Part shown: positions 9,901 through 19,028 of the stretch, piece by piece
How positions within the stretch are numbered: position 1 is the stretch's first letter
How the letters are laid out: every line of letters starts with the position of its first letter
NCBI GenBank assembly: GCA_019057865.1
Contig: JAHLWP010000014.1
Span: 23,462-87,461, forward strand
From: Promethearchaeota archaeon
GTDB lineage: Archaea > Asgardarchaeota > Lokiarchaeia > Sigyniarchaeales > SOKP01
Length of the DNA: 64,000 nucleotides
Direction: 5' to 3'
Notes under the pieces: generated by a model
The model's input: the letters and a program-made list of their open reading frames with translations, nothing else
Told to the model about the DNA's origin: nothing
The model's database searches: none
Made by a program: the position numbers and the translations under genes

Positions 9901-11490
9901 ATGAAAAAACAAATGCAAAGAATATTAGCCATAGTTCTTGTTGCAGTTATTGGTATTGGTATTGGCGTAGGTGCTTACTTTTTTCTAGCTACGGAAGCTT
10001 TTGAATATAAATGGGAAGCACCAGGGGCTCCTGAAGGAATTTCTCAAGACCGGATAATTAAGATTGGAGTACTCGATGATATGAACTATATTACCGGTAA
10101 AGGAGCATCTAACGGAGCTTGGTTGGCTGCTTATGAGATTAATACGAGAGGAGGTATAGAGATTGGCAATGAAACATATTATATAGGAGTAGCAACTGAA
10201 GACACTGAAGAGGCAAATCCTGCACTGGATCTTTCAAGAGGAGTTGCTGCTGCTGAAAGGTTGCTAAACTATAAAAAAGCCCAATTCTATCTTGGTGGAT
10301 TCAGAACAGAGGCATTACAAGCATACAGAGAAATTGTAATGTTAAAAAATAAACTCTTTATTGGTACAGGTAGCGCAACAGCAAAATTCTGCCAAGATGT
10401 TTGGGAGAACTATAATAAATACAAATATTATTTCAGGATTCAACCAATCAATGAAGTATTTCTTGCTGGAGAAGTTCTTAGAATGTTGATGGCCACAATA
10501 TATGATCAAAAAACAAACTTTGCTAGAAATATAACTAAAGTTGCAATTTTGAGAGAAGATTTAGCGTGGACAAAAAGAATGTCTGATAGTATTAATGGTC
10601 TTATGCCATTTTTCTCTATGTTTTTTTATGGTGATGGATATCTTGATCCAAAAACACTCACTGTTGTTGAAGAGATTGCTTATCCCCAAACTGCAGGAAA
10701 AGTTGACTTTTACGGGTATTGGGCAGATATTAAGGCTTCAGGAGCTGAAGTAACCATCCCGATAATCTCTGGACCTACTGGATTATATTATTCAGACGTA
10801 TATGGGGATACTAACCAGCCATCACTCTCATTAGGTATAAATGTTATGGGACAACAAAATATCTTCTGGGAACAAACTGGAGGAAATTGTGAATATGAAA
10901 TCTCGATGTGCAGTTTTATTAGACATAATAAAACACCCTATACAGTTACATTTTGGGATAATTATGTAGATCGTTTTGGTATTGCTCCTATCTATACTGC
11001 AATAGGTGCCTATGATGCTGTACTAACATATTCTGACGCTATATATAAAGCTCAATCAATAGATACAGATGACGTATTAGCCCAATTGGAGGTATCAGAA
11101 TTCCAGGGTGGGGTGGATTTAGCAAGCCGAGCTAGAACTGCAGGGACTATTTATCCCGATTTGGGATCCCCTACTGCCATATGGGGTGTTTGGACAGACG
11201 CGACCTATCCACGAGATATCGATAGTGCAACTGATGGACTTCAATTATCAAGACATGATACATTAGAAGGGTCAGATCCATTTGGACATGCAGTGTTTGT
11301 ACAATGGGTATATGATCCCCTCCATCCAACGTTAGGGAAATGGGAATGTGTTCCATTAGGAGCAATACCTGGTATTGCAGCAGACTATTTTCTAGGAGTC
11401 GGCGGGGCGGCCGCGGATTTGTCATCTTGGGAACCTCCAATGTATTCAGCAGATATTGTTACGGCAAATATAACATTTCCAGTTCGATAA
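9901..11490 (+). CDS. ABC transporter substrate-binding protein, LivK type
   Basis: This is an extracytoplasmic ligand-binding protein of the periplasmic-binding-protein type 1 (Leu/Ile/Val, amide and aromatic carboxylate) family. After a short N-terminal membrane anchor (residues ~7-30, LAIVLVAVIGIGIGVGAYFF) it has the family opening 'RIIKIGVLDD....GKGASNGAWLAAYEIN', an AAERLL lobe-1 helix and GAYDAVLTYSDAI near the C-terminal lobe. Without a lipobox it is probably held by the uncleaved helix, which is common in archaea. The start is placed at ATG 9901 because the leader is homologous to that of the divergent gene. The two permease and two ATPase genes follow on the same strand, 257 bp downstream. 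The ligand cannot be read from sequence; the acyl-CoA ligase in the cluster hints at an organic acid. Confidence 0.88.
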   Translation: MKKQMQRILAIVLVAVIGIGIGVGAYFFLATEAFEYKWEAPGAPEGISQDRIIKIGVLDDMNYITGKGASNGAWLAAYEINTRGGIEIGNETYYIGVATEDTEEANPALDLSRGVAAAERLLNYKKAQFYLGGFRTEALQAYREIVMLKNKLFIGTGSATAKFCQDVWENYNKYKYYFRIQPINEVFLAGEVLRMLMATIYDQKTNFARNITKVAILREDLAWTKRMSDSINGLMPFFSMFFYGDGYLDPKTLTVVEEIAYPQTAGKVDFYGYWADIKASGAEVTIPIISGPTGLYYSDVYGDTNQPSLSLGINVMGQQNIFWEQTGGNCEYEISMCSFIRHNKTPYTVTFWDNYVDRFGIAPIYTAIGAYDAVLTYSDAIYKAQSIDTDDVLAQLEVSEFQGGVDLASRARTAGTIYPDLGSPTAIWGVWTDATYPRDIDSATDGLQLSRHDTLEGSDPFGHAVFVQWVYDPLHPTLGKWECVPLGAIPGIAADYFLGVGGAAADLSSWEPPMYSADIVTANITFPVR

Positions 11491-11747
11491 TTTGAGCAAT
11501 ATTGTAAAATATTGATTAATTAAATTCTATTCTTTTTTTTTCTTTCTTTTATTAAAATCTAACAAATTATACTCTTTATATTAATCATTTTATCATTCCA
11601 GATCAAAAGAAGGAACAATCTTTACAAAAAGGTCTTTTTAAAAATGTTAAACAACTACCTTTATAAAAAATGGAGTAAAATTACAAATAATAAATAATTA
11701 AATAAAAATTAATAATTAATTAAAAAATCTCGCTAGGTTATGTTATT

Positions 11748-12632
11748 ATGATAACCGATATTATGCAAGTATTAATACTTGGGTCTGTACAAGGAGCAAT
11801 ATATATGTTGATTGCCGTAGGTTATTCTTTAGTGTACGGAGCTGGAGGAATTATGAATTTAGCTCATGGTGCATTTTACTTAATCGCGGGATATATATTA
11901 TATTGGTATTTAGGAAGTTTAGGTCTGTGGATGGCGGTTATTTTAGCATTAGTTGTTGTCACTCTTGTTGGAGGGATTTCATATATAGCACTTATTAAAC
12001 CGTTAGAAAAAAAAAGCCATTTAAGTGTTGTAATGATAACTTTTGCAATTGCCTTTTTTATAGAACAGATTGTAAGACTTGGATGTAATATACTCGGTTT
12101 CGAACAAGAATCTACTTTACCTAATTTAATAGAAATTAATGGAAAGGTTTCTTTTGAACTTCTTGGAATTCAAATTCCTTTTGATTATATTTTCATTCTG
12201 ATAATTTCTTTCCTTATTGTAGGTATAATAACGCTATTTATCAGCAAATCAAAGCTTGGTACATCAATTCGAGCTATTTCTCAAGATCGAGAGGCTGCCT
12301 CGCTTATGGGAATAAATGCTGATAGGGTTCTCATGTATACTGTAATGATTTCTGCCTTTCTTGCTGGTGTAGCTGGTGTTATATATGCTCCTGAAGGGGT
12401 ATTTCCATGGCAGGGATGGAATATCTTACTAAATTCGTTTGCTGTAGTGATTCTTGGAGGAATGGGAAGTCTTCCTGGTGCCGTACTTGGAGCTTTCATT
12501 TTATCATACACTAGTCATTTTACTCGAGTCTTTATAGATCCAGCTATTTCTACTTTAGTTCCCATGTTTGTTATCGTAGTGATGCTTGTGTTAAGACCTC
12601 GGGGAATCCTTGGAAAGAAGGAGATTGATTAA
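11748..12632 (+). CDS. livH: branched-chain amino acid-type ABC permease, LivH family
   Basis: This 294-residue integral membrane protein has about eight predicted helices and forms half of the transmembrane channel. Family hallmarks are the N-terminal 'GSVQGAIYMLIAVGYSLVYG..G..NLAHG' stretch and the coupling-helix region AISQDREAASLMGIN that contacts the ATPases, followed by FAVVILGGMGSLPGA.LGA near the C-terminus. Length matches LivH. It lies 257 bp after the binding-protein gene and 44 bp before the second permease, so it probably has its own promoter in the AT-rich gap or is transcribed from the promoter upstream of the binding protein. Confidence 0.93.
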   Translation: MITDIMQVLILGSVQGAIYMLIAVGYSLVYGAGGIMNLAHGAFYLIAGYILYWYLGSLGLWMAVILALVVVTLVGGISYIALIKPLEKKSHLSVVMITFAIAFFIEQIVRLGCNILGFEQESTLPNLIEINGKVSFELLGIQIPFDYIFILIISFLIVGIITLFISKSKLGTSIRAISQDREAASLMGINADRVLMYTVMISAFLAGVAGVIYAPEGVFPWQGWNILLNSFAVVILGGMGSLPGAVLGAFILSYTSHFTRVFIDPAISTLVPMFVIVVMLVLRPRGILGKKEID

Positions 12633-12676
12633 TTTACTGAAAAGAGGATAATAATAATTATAGGAGAAAAAGGAAA

Positions 12677-13912
12677 ATGCAAATAAGATTTCTTAATAGG
12701 ATAAAAGAAAATTCACTTCTCATTACTTATTTTACATTACTTTACTTGATTTTACTAGCTTACATACTTACTCTACTTTACTACTTTACTTATACTAGTT
12801 TAGTTTTCTCAACTATTCTTTACTTTACTTTGTTTTACTTTACTTTTCTTTACTTAGCTTTTAAATTTACTGAGTTATCAGCTGGAATAAAACGTAACAT
12901 TAAAGAAATACCTTCAGCAATGAGCCGTCTGAAGACTTGGCTTGGAACCTTCAAAGGAGGTTTAACTCTATTCTGTATGCTTATAATTGCAATTATCCCT
13001 TTATTGACTCAAAATGCTTATTATTTAGGGTCAATGTTTATCGTAGCTATGATATATACTATTTATGCAGCAAGTTGGGATTTTTTGGCAGGATATACTG
13101 GTCAAGTTAGTTTTGGTCAAGCTGCGTTTTTCGGATTTGCGGGATATGTCACAGCAGATTGTTTAATTATTCAAAATTGGCATTGGTTGCCTTCTCTATT
13201 TTTTGGAGCATTAATGGCAGTACTCATTAGTTTAATTATTGGTATTCCAGCACTAAGATTAAAAGGACCTTACCTTGCTTTAGGAACTTTGTCATTTGCC
13301 ATGATCTTATATCTTTTATTTGCAATGCCAGATATTCTATATGGTTCAGAAGGTTTATTTGGTGTTCCACGTTTATCAAACAATGTTGTCATTGAATATT
13401 ATTTTGTGTTTATTTTTGTGATTATATCACTAACAATTATGAAAGCGATTAGTAATTCAAAACTTGGTACTGTTTTTAAATCAATTCGAGACGATGAAAC
13501 AGGCGCAGAAGCTTCAGGGATTAATACAACGAAATACAAGATTCTAGCATTCATGATAAGTGCATTTTTTGCAGGGATAGCCGGTGGTTTTTTTACTATG
13601 CGCAATACAGCAGTCAGTGCTCAAATCTTTGGTTCTACATATTCATTTTACCCTATTGTGATGGTTGCTATAGGGGGAATAGCCACAATATCAGGAGCAG
13701 GAGTAGGTGCCTTTTTCTTCATATTTCTTATTGAAATACTAAGGGGTGTTGCAGATTTGGCTTGGCTTCCAGCAGGTGCTGCAGACTTTCTTGACGATGC
13801 ATTAATATTTTCTGTGCTTTTAATACTTGTAATTAGATTTGCGGGAACGGGAGTTTTGAAATCTGCTATTGAGCGCCTTAAAAATTTATGGGATATTTTA
13901 TTAGGTAGATAA
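12677..13912 (+). CDS. livM: branched-chain amino acid-type ABC permease, LivM family
   Basis: This is the second membrane subunit. The core (from about residue 95) has the LivM signature 'SWDFLAGYTGQVSFGQAAFFGFAGY', the coupling loop 'FKSIRDDETGAEASGIN', and 'VMVAIGGIATISGAGVGA'. At 411 residues it is longer than usual. The first ~70 residues form an extra, Tyr/Thr/Leu-rich membrane region encoded by degenerate TTTACT repeats (separate entry), followed by a basic linker. The gene lies in the transporter operon between livH and livG, 44 bp and 39 bp from its neighbours. The ATG at 12677 follows a purine-rich AGGAGAAAAAGG sequence that can act as ribosome-binding site. Confidence 0.93.
   Translation: MQIRFLNRIKENSLLITYFTLLYLILLAYILTLLYYFTYTSLVFSTILYFTLFYFTFLYLAFKFTELSAGIKRNIKEIPSAMSRLKTWLGTFKGGLTLFCMLIIAIIPLLTQNAYYLGSMFIVAMIYTIYAASWDFLAGYTGQVSFGQAAFFGFAGYVTADCLIIQNWHWLPSLFFGALMAVLISLIIGIPALRLKGPYLALGTLSFAMILYLLFAMPDILYGSEGLFGVPRLSNNVVIEYYFVFIFVIISLTIMKAISNSKLGTVFKSIRDDETGAEASGINTTKYKILAFMISAFFAGIAGGFFTMRNTAVSAQIFGSTYSFYPIVMVAIGGIATISGAGVGAFFFIFLIEILRGVADLAWLPAGAADFLDDALIFSVLLILVIRFAGTGVLKSAIERLKNLWDILLGR
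12719..12862 (+). repeat. degenerate TTTACT/TTACTT microsatellite inside livM
   Basis: TTTACT and close variants (TTTACTT, TTACAT, TTTTACT) occur more than a dozen times in about 145 bp at the 5' end of livM. They encode the hydrophobic Leu/Thr/Tyr-rich N-terminal extension. No other part of the operon has this pattern, so the extension probably arose by slippage expansion. Confidence 0.85.
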
Positions 13913-13951
13913 ATTTTCAAAATAAATTAACAATAGTATGTGAATTAAAAA

Positions 13952-14692
13952 ATGGGTGTTATTCTAGAAGTAAAAAATTTAACAAAAAAGTTTGGTGGGC
14001 TTACAGCAGTCAATGATTTTAGTTTTGAAATCGAGCGTGGAGAATTTATTGGCTTGATTGGCCCTAATGGTGCAGGGAAAACCACAGTTTTTAACTTAAT
14101 ATCAGGATTCGAGAGACCTAGCTCTGGTAGTATTCGATTTGATGGGATTAATATTACTAGCATGAGTCCTTATAAAATTGTTAATTTAGGGATTGCTCGA
14201 ACGTTCCAGTTAGTAAGGTCATTTAAATTCCTTACAATTCTTGATAATGTATCAGTTTCATGTCTTTCTCCAAGAGGTAAAGAAGTTTCTAAAGATATAG
14301 GTACAGAAGAGTATGCTAGCTCAATACTTACAGCTGTAGGTCTTGTAGATAAAGCTAGGATACCACCAATAGTATTACCACATGGAGATTTAAGAAAATT
14401 ACAAATTGGTAAAGCAATTGGAACCAATCCTCAATTACTTCTTCTTGATGAGCCATTTAGTGGTTTATCATACGAAGAACAATTGATTATTACTGATTTA
14501 ATTAAAAAATTACATGATGATGGTGTAACAATATTTATAACAGGTCATGTTTTACGTGAACTAATGACATTAGTTCCAAGAGTACTTGCAATGCATCAAG
14601 GTAAACTCATTGCTGATGGACCCCCTAGGGAGGTTGCAAGTCATAAAATTGTTCTAGAAGCATATTTAGGAAGAGGTGAAGGTTTTGCTTGA
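13952..14692 (+). CDS. livG: branched-chain amino acid-type ABC ATPase, LivG family
   Basis: This 246-residue cytoplasmic ATPase powers the transporter. It has Walker A GPNGAGKTT (residues ~37-45), the LivG-specific 'GIARTFQLVR' Q-loop region, Walker B LLLLDEPFSGLS and an H-loop histidine in ITGHVLREL. The ABC signature is LPHGDLRKLQIGKA, where LSYG/LSGG-type sequence is usual. That is a mild deviation also seen in this family and probably still functional. It overlaps livF by 17 bp, so translation of the two ATPases is probably coupled. Confidence 0.93.
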   Translation: MGVILEVKNLTKKFGGLTAVNDFSFEIERGEFIGLIGPNGAGKTTVFNLISGFERPSSGSIRFDGINITSMSPYKIVNLGIARTFQLVRSFKFLTILDNVSVSCLSPRGKEVSKDIGTEEYASSILTAVGLVDKARIPPIVLPHGDLRKLQIGKAIGTNPQLLLLDEPFSGLSYEEQLIITDLIKKLHDDGVTIFITGHVLRELMTLVPRVLAMHQGKLIADGPPREVASHKIVLEAYLGRGEGFA

Positions 14693-15389
14693 ATTAAGAA
14701 AAATCTATCATTATTATGGAAGTGCAAAAGCGCTTGAGGAGGTTAATCTAGAAGTTGATGAAAAAGCGCTTGACGCTGTTATTGGACCAAATGGTGCTGG
14801 AAAGTCGACTCTTCTAAGAGTAATATCTGGTTTAGAAGAACCTGATAGAGGAAAAGTAATTTTTGAAGGAGAACGTATTGATGAGTTAGATGCTCATAAA
14901 ATTGCCAAAAAAGGAATTGCACATTGTCCAGAACGTCGAAGATTATTCTATGATCTATCTGTTCTTGAAAATCTTAAGATGGGATCATATGCATTAAAAG
15001 ATAAAAAAAAATTAAAAGGACTATTAGATTTTGTGTACGAAATATTTCCTCGTCTTAAAGAAAGAAAAAAGCAGCGAGCAGGAACATTAAGTGGAGGTGA
15101 ACAACAAATGTTAGCACTAGCTCGAGCAATCATGTCTAACCCTAAATTACTTTTATTAGATGAACCTTCTTTAGGGCTAGCTCCAAAAGTTAAAGCACAG
15201 ATTTTTAGTGCTATCCAAAAAATTAGAGATGAAGGCACAACTACCTTATTGGTTGAACAAGATGCTATGCTTGCTATGAATGTTGCAGATTATATTCACG
15301 TTCTTGAAGAGGGAAAAATCGAGATGAGAGGTACTAAAGAAGAACTAGAAAAAGAACCTCGAATAAAACAAGTATATTTAGGTATATAA
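14676..15389 (+). CDS. livF: branched-chain amino acid-type ABC ATPase, LivF family
   Basis: This 237-residue ATPase is the partner of LivG. It has Walker A GPNGAGKST, 'GIAHCPERRRLFYDLSVLENL' (LivF-type Q-loop region), signature LSGGEQQMLALARA, Walker B LLLLDEPSLGLAP and an H-loop region around TTLLVEQDAMLA. The glutamate before the H-loop is typical of LivF. The start is a GTG at 14676, inside the end of livG and preceded by GAG; no ATG gives the full N-terminus. The HEAT-repeat gene follows only 12 bp after its stop. Confidence 0.93.
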   Translation: MKVLLELRKIYHYYGSAKALEEVNLEVDEKALDAVIGPNGAGKSTLLRVISGLEEPDRGKVIFEGERIDELDAHKIAKKGIAHCPERRRLFYDLSVLENLKMGSYALKDKKKLKGLLDFVYEIFPRLKERKKQRAGTLSGGEQQMLALARAIMSNPKLLLLDEPSLGLAPKVKAQIFSAIQKIRDEGTTTLLVEQDAMLAMNVADYIHVLEEGKIEMRGTKEELEKEPRIKQVYLGI

Positions 15390-15401
15390 GGTGGTTTAGA
15401 A

Positions 15402-16748
15402 ATGTCAATCCCATTAGATAAACTGTTAAGAGATGCTAGAGTTGATTTAGTACTTTCAAGAATTGAAAAAGATTCATCTATAATCAATGATGTAATAAAT
15501 TACTTAGATAGTGATATTCGATCTATTCGATTCAATTCTATATTTGTATTAGGAGAATTAAGTCAAAAATCTGAAGCAGCAATTTCTAAATTAATCGGAT
15601 GTTTGCAAGATACTGATTGGAGTATACGTCGTGAAACCGCACGAGCATTAGGAAAAATAGGAAAAATAGCTAATAATGCTGTTTCCCCATTGACTAAATT
15701 ATTAATGGATGAAGAGGTTTCAATTCGAAAGGAAGTTGCAACATCTTTAGGAAAAATATGTTATGCTTCAGATGAATGCATTTCCACTCTTATAAATACA
15801 TTAAAAGATCAAGATGAGGAAGTTCGGGCAGAAGCAGCAAAAGCTTTAGGAGAATTAGGTTCAGATGCTTATAATGCTATTCCAAATTTAATGAAAAGTA
15901 CTAAAGACGTAAGTTGGACTGTTAGAACAGCATCTGCTCAATCAATTAGTCTTATTGGAAGAGAATCTACTAAAGCGATACCTACATTAATAAATGCTCT
16001 TGAAGATGAAGATTGGCGAGTAAGGTATCGAGTTATTGACACCCTTGCAAAGATTGGAGAAGAAGTAATACCAAACGTTTTAGAAATTCTTAATCATAGA
16101 AATCCAACTGTCAGAAAAGGTGTTATCGAGGTTTTGGGGGAGTTAAGAATATCCAAACCCGAAATAATTAATAACTTAGCCAATATGTTATTTGATAAAG
16201 TTGAGAGTGTACGTGGAAAAGCTGTTGATGCACTTCGAAGTATTGGCAGAGAAGCAGTTCCTACTATAATTGAAGCAATGCAAAGATCTAATTCAGCAAT
16301 GAAAAGGCTTTTAATTTCTGGCCTTATGGGAATAGGTACAGATGCAAAAGTAGCAATCCCTACCCTAAGTGATATTTTAATAATTGAATCAACAAAAGCT
16401 TTTATTCGAGTTGAAGCAGCAAGAGCATTAGGTAAGATCGGGGAAGGTTCGGAAGAAGCAGTTAATGCTTTACAAGAATCTTTAACAGATAAAAAAGCGA
16501 TCGTAAGAAGAGAAGCAGCACTAGCTTTAGGTAAACTAGGTTCCTTTTCATCCGTAGCAGTTCCCTCATTAATAAAAGCATTAAATGACAAGAATCCGGA
16601 TGTAAGATGGAGAGCTTCTGAAGCATTAGGTTTAATTAAAGTAAATAATCCCGAAGTTATTTCTGGTTTGGAAGGGCTAGTGCATGATGTATGTGATTAC
16701 GTTTGCGAATCAGCTATAAATGCTCTCGATAATATTACTGAAGAATAA
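15402..16748 (+). CDS. HEAT-repeat (PBS-lyase-like) protein in the transporter operon
   Basis: This 448-residue protein consists almost wholly of ~31-residue HEAT units (about 13) with the recurring patterns 'A.PTL...L.DE.W.VR..A..ALGKIG' and 'VRREAA.ALGKLG'. HEAT solenoids bind other proteins or membranes; no catalytic residues are visible and there is no signal peptide, so it is likely cytoplasmic. Its ATG lies 12 bp after the livF stop, with GGTGG as ribosome-binding site, which places it in the transporter operon. It could scaffold or regulate the transporter or the acyl-CoA ligase encoded next. The operon role is inferred. Confidence 0.88.
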   Translation: MSIPLDKLLRDARVDLVLSRIEKDSSIINDVINYLDSDIRSIRFNSIFVLGELSQKSEAAISKLIGCLQDTDWSIRRETARALGKIGKIANNAVSPLTKLLMDEEVSIRKEVATSLGKICYASDECISTLINTLKDQDEEVRAEAAKALGELGSDAYNAIPNLMKSTKDVSWTVRTASAQSISLIGRESTKAIPTLINALEDEDWRVRYRVIDTLAKIGEEVIPNVLEILNHRNPTVRKGVIEVLGELRISKPEIINNLANMLFDKVESVRGKAVDALRSIGREAVPTIIEAMQRSNSAMKRLLISGLMGIGTDAKVAIPTLSDILIIESTKAFIRVEAARALGKIGEGSEEAVNALQESLTDKKAIVRREAALALGKLGSFSSVAVPSLIKALNDKNPDVRWRASEALGLIKVNNPEVISGLEGLVHDVCDYVCESAINALDNITEE

Positions 16749-16828
16749 TACTTAAAAATTTTATTGGTTTTTACAATTATAATGTTAATTTTTATATTTG
16801 AATTAAAAATAAGAGGTAATTAAGCAAA

Positions 16829-18514
16829 ATGAGTGAAAATCCGTATGCCGCAAAACCTTGGCTAAAACATTATGATGAGGGTGTTCCCACAGAAATCGAT
16901 TTTCCTGAAATGAATATTTATGAGTTTCTCGATAATTCCACAGCTGATTTTGGTGGACGAACAGCAATTTGGTTCTTGAAAAATAAAATATCGTATAAAA
17001 AGTTCAAAGATATTGCAGATAGATTAGCTACTGCTCTTGTAGATTTAGGTCTTAAGAAAGGTGATATTGTGGCTATATTGCTACCTAATTTCCCTCAATT
17101 CATGTTCGCTTTCTATGGTATCTTAAAAGCAGGAGGAATTGTGTCAGCATGCAGTGTTCTCCATACAGAACACGAATTAGCATATCAATTGAACGATTCT
17201 GGAGCAGAAATAATTATTGCATGGGATGCCCAAATAGAAAAAATTAACAACGTAAAGAATAGAACGCGTTTAAGGCATATAATCATAACTAATGTATTTG
17301 ATTATGGACCTAGTGCTCCCACTAGTCCACCTGAGATAGCAGGAACTATACAATTTTTAAACTTAATTCAAAAAACAAAACCAAATCCTCCTAAATTTGA
17401 AATTAATGCAAAAGAAGATATTGCTGTACTCCAATATACTGGAGGTACTACTGGCTTACCTAAAGGAGCAATGTTAACTCATTATAATCTTGTATCTAAT
17501 GCTCTAACTTTGGCTATTTGGATATCAAATGTAGCGCAGAGAGGAAAAGATACAGCACTTACAACTTTACCACTATTTCATATTTATGGGATGACGGTTT
17601 GTATGAATACATACATATATTATGGAACTACTATTGCTTTACACCCAGATCCTCGAGATCAAAAAGGATTATTTGAGGTAATCAAAGCAACTCAACCTAG
17701 CTTCTTTCCAGGTGTACCAACGATGTATATACGTCTCTTAGAAAGAGATGACCTTGAAGATTATGCTAAGGATCTTAGATCAATCAAAGTTTGCAATACT
17801 GGTGCTGCTCCTATGCCTCCAGAAGTTCTTAAGGAGTTTGAGGAAAGAACTGGAGCTACAATAATTGAAGGATATGGATTGACAGAGGCTTCCCCAGTGA
17901 CTCATGCTAATCCATTTGCAGGAACAAGAAAAATAGGTTCTGTAGGTCTTGCATTGCCAAATACTGAAACTAAAATCGTTGATATTGATGATTACACTAA
18001 GATTGTCCCTATTGGTGAAACAGGTGAGATAATGATTAAAGGTCCTCAAATTATGAAAGGATATTGGAATAAACCAGAAGAAACAGCTAATCAACTGAAA
18101 GAGGGATGGCTTTTGACAGGTGATATTGGAAAACTAGATGAGGATGGCTATCTATACATTGTTGATAGGAAAAAAGATATGATAAATATTAGTGGATTCA
18201 AAGTATACCCAAGAGAAGTTGAAGATGTTCTATTTGAACATGAAGCTGTTGAAAATGCATCGATTATAGGAATTCCTGATCCAGAACTACCAGGTAGTGA
18301 ACATGTAAAAGCATATATAGTATTAAAGGATGGATATAAAGAAACTGAAGAGATACAAAATGAAATCAAAGAATTCCTTAGAAAGAATGTAGCTCCCTAC
18401 AAGGTTCCGAAATATATAGAATTCAGAAAAGAACTTCCAGAAACATTAGTGGGTAAAGTTCTTAGAAAGGATTTAAAAGAGATAGAAGCAAAAAGACGCG
18501 GAGAAGAAGTATAA
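16829..18514 (+). CDS. acyl-CoA ligase (AMP-forming), long-chain fatty-acid type
   Basis: This 561-residue adenylate-forming enzyme activates a carboxylic acid with ATP to an acyl-AMP and then transfers it to CoA. Motifs are the P-loop YTGGTTGLPKGAM, the A5 motif YGLTEASP, 'LLTGDIGKLDEDGYLYIVDRKKDMI' split across the hinge, and the catalytic lysine in GKVLRKDL at the C-terminus. Length fits class I ligases. The specificity (fatty, aromatic or other acid) is not readable. It follows the HEAT gene by 80 bp on the same strand, which suggests that the imported compound is a carboxylate trapped as a CoA thioester, rather than an amino acid. Confidence 0.92.
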   Translation: MSENPYAAKPWLKHYDEGVPTEIDFPEMNIYEFLDNSTADFGGRTAIWFLKNKISYKKFKDIADRLATALVDLGLKKGDIVAILLPNFPQFMFAFYGILKAGGIVSACSVLHTEHELAYQLNDSGAEIIIAWDAQIEKINNVKNRTRLRHIIITNVFDYGPSAPTSPPEIAGTIQFLNLIQKTKPNPPKFEINAKEDIAVLQYTGGTTGLPKGAMLTHYNLVSNALTLAIWISNVAQRGKDTALTTLPLFHIYGMTVCMNTYIYYGTTIALHPDPRDQKGLFEVIKATQPSFFPGVPTMYIRLLERDDLEDYAKDLRSIKVCNTGAAPMPPEVLKEFEERTGATIIEGYGLTEASPVTHANPFAGTRKIGSVGLALPNTETKIVDIDDYTKIVPIGETGEIMIKGPQIMKGYWNKPEETANQLKEGWLLTGDIGKLDEDGYLYIVDRKKDMINISGFKVYPREVEDVLFEHEAVENASIIGIPDPELPGSEHVKAYIVLKDGYKETEEIQNEIKEFLRKNVAPYKVPKYIEFRKELPETLVGKVLRKDLKEIEAKRRGEEV

Positions 18515-18614
18515 ACTAAAATTTTAAATATAATTATTTTTCTTAAACATTTTTCAGTATTTACAAAGTGAAATAAAAATAATTATTACTGAAAACAAAA
18601 ATACCCAAAATTTC

Positions 18615-18788
18615 TTAAGTTAAATTACTTTTTTTCCATTTTGTCATAAAATCTTTAAAGCTTTCACCAGAAATACCGAGAGAATTAACTGCTTTATCTT
18701 CATTATCAAGACTATTCTTTGATTTTTTTTTGAAAGTTAATTCCCAATCATAATATGAAAGTGAATTTGATGAAGCTGCTTTTGACAT
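18615..18788 (-). CDS. small hypothetical protein (57 aa)
   Basis: An ORF too short for the track runs from ATG (CAT at 18786-18788) to TAA at 18615-18617. The product begins MSKAASSNSLSYYDWEL and ends in a charged helical stretch with KDFMTKWKK. It is polar, with no signal peptide or membrane segment. The composition is protein-like (Trp, Phe and Tyr spaced, Lys/Asp/Glu rich), but I recognise no family. The remaining gap up to 19028 shows nothing else; the longer 18737-18925 ORF on the same strand is probably a shadow. Confidence 0.45.
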   Translation of the reverse strand: MSKAASSNSLSYYDWELTFKKKSKNSLDNEDKAVNSLGISGESFKDFMTKWKKSNLT

Positions 18789-19028
18789 GATCTTATAATT
18801 TCTCTTATACCTAATAAATTAATACAGAGTATTGGTTTTTTATTAACCAAAAAAGTAATACAAATTTGTATATTTAGATTTAAGTTTTTTGTCAAATTTT
18901 CGTACCAAAAGAACGAATTAGACAATTTAGTATGCTTATTTTTCCATGAAGTGTTCTAAATAGTCCCGACAAAAAAGAAGTTTAAATTGAAATGAATAAA
19001 TTTTATGAACAAAACGATAATCATATAA

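Noticed and set aside
16094-16591. 165-aa minus-strand ORF opposite the HEAT-repeat gene
   Set aside because: The HEAT repeats on the plus strand explain the sequence; the antisense frame is a by-product of regular codon use in repeats.
18737-18925. 62-aa minus-strand ORF next to the acyl-CoA ligase
   Set aside because: It overlaps the more protein-like 57-aa frame at 18615-18788 in another frame and has a composition expected of AT-rich non-coding DNA.
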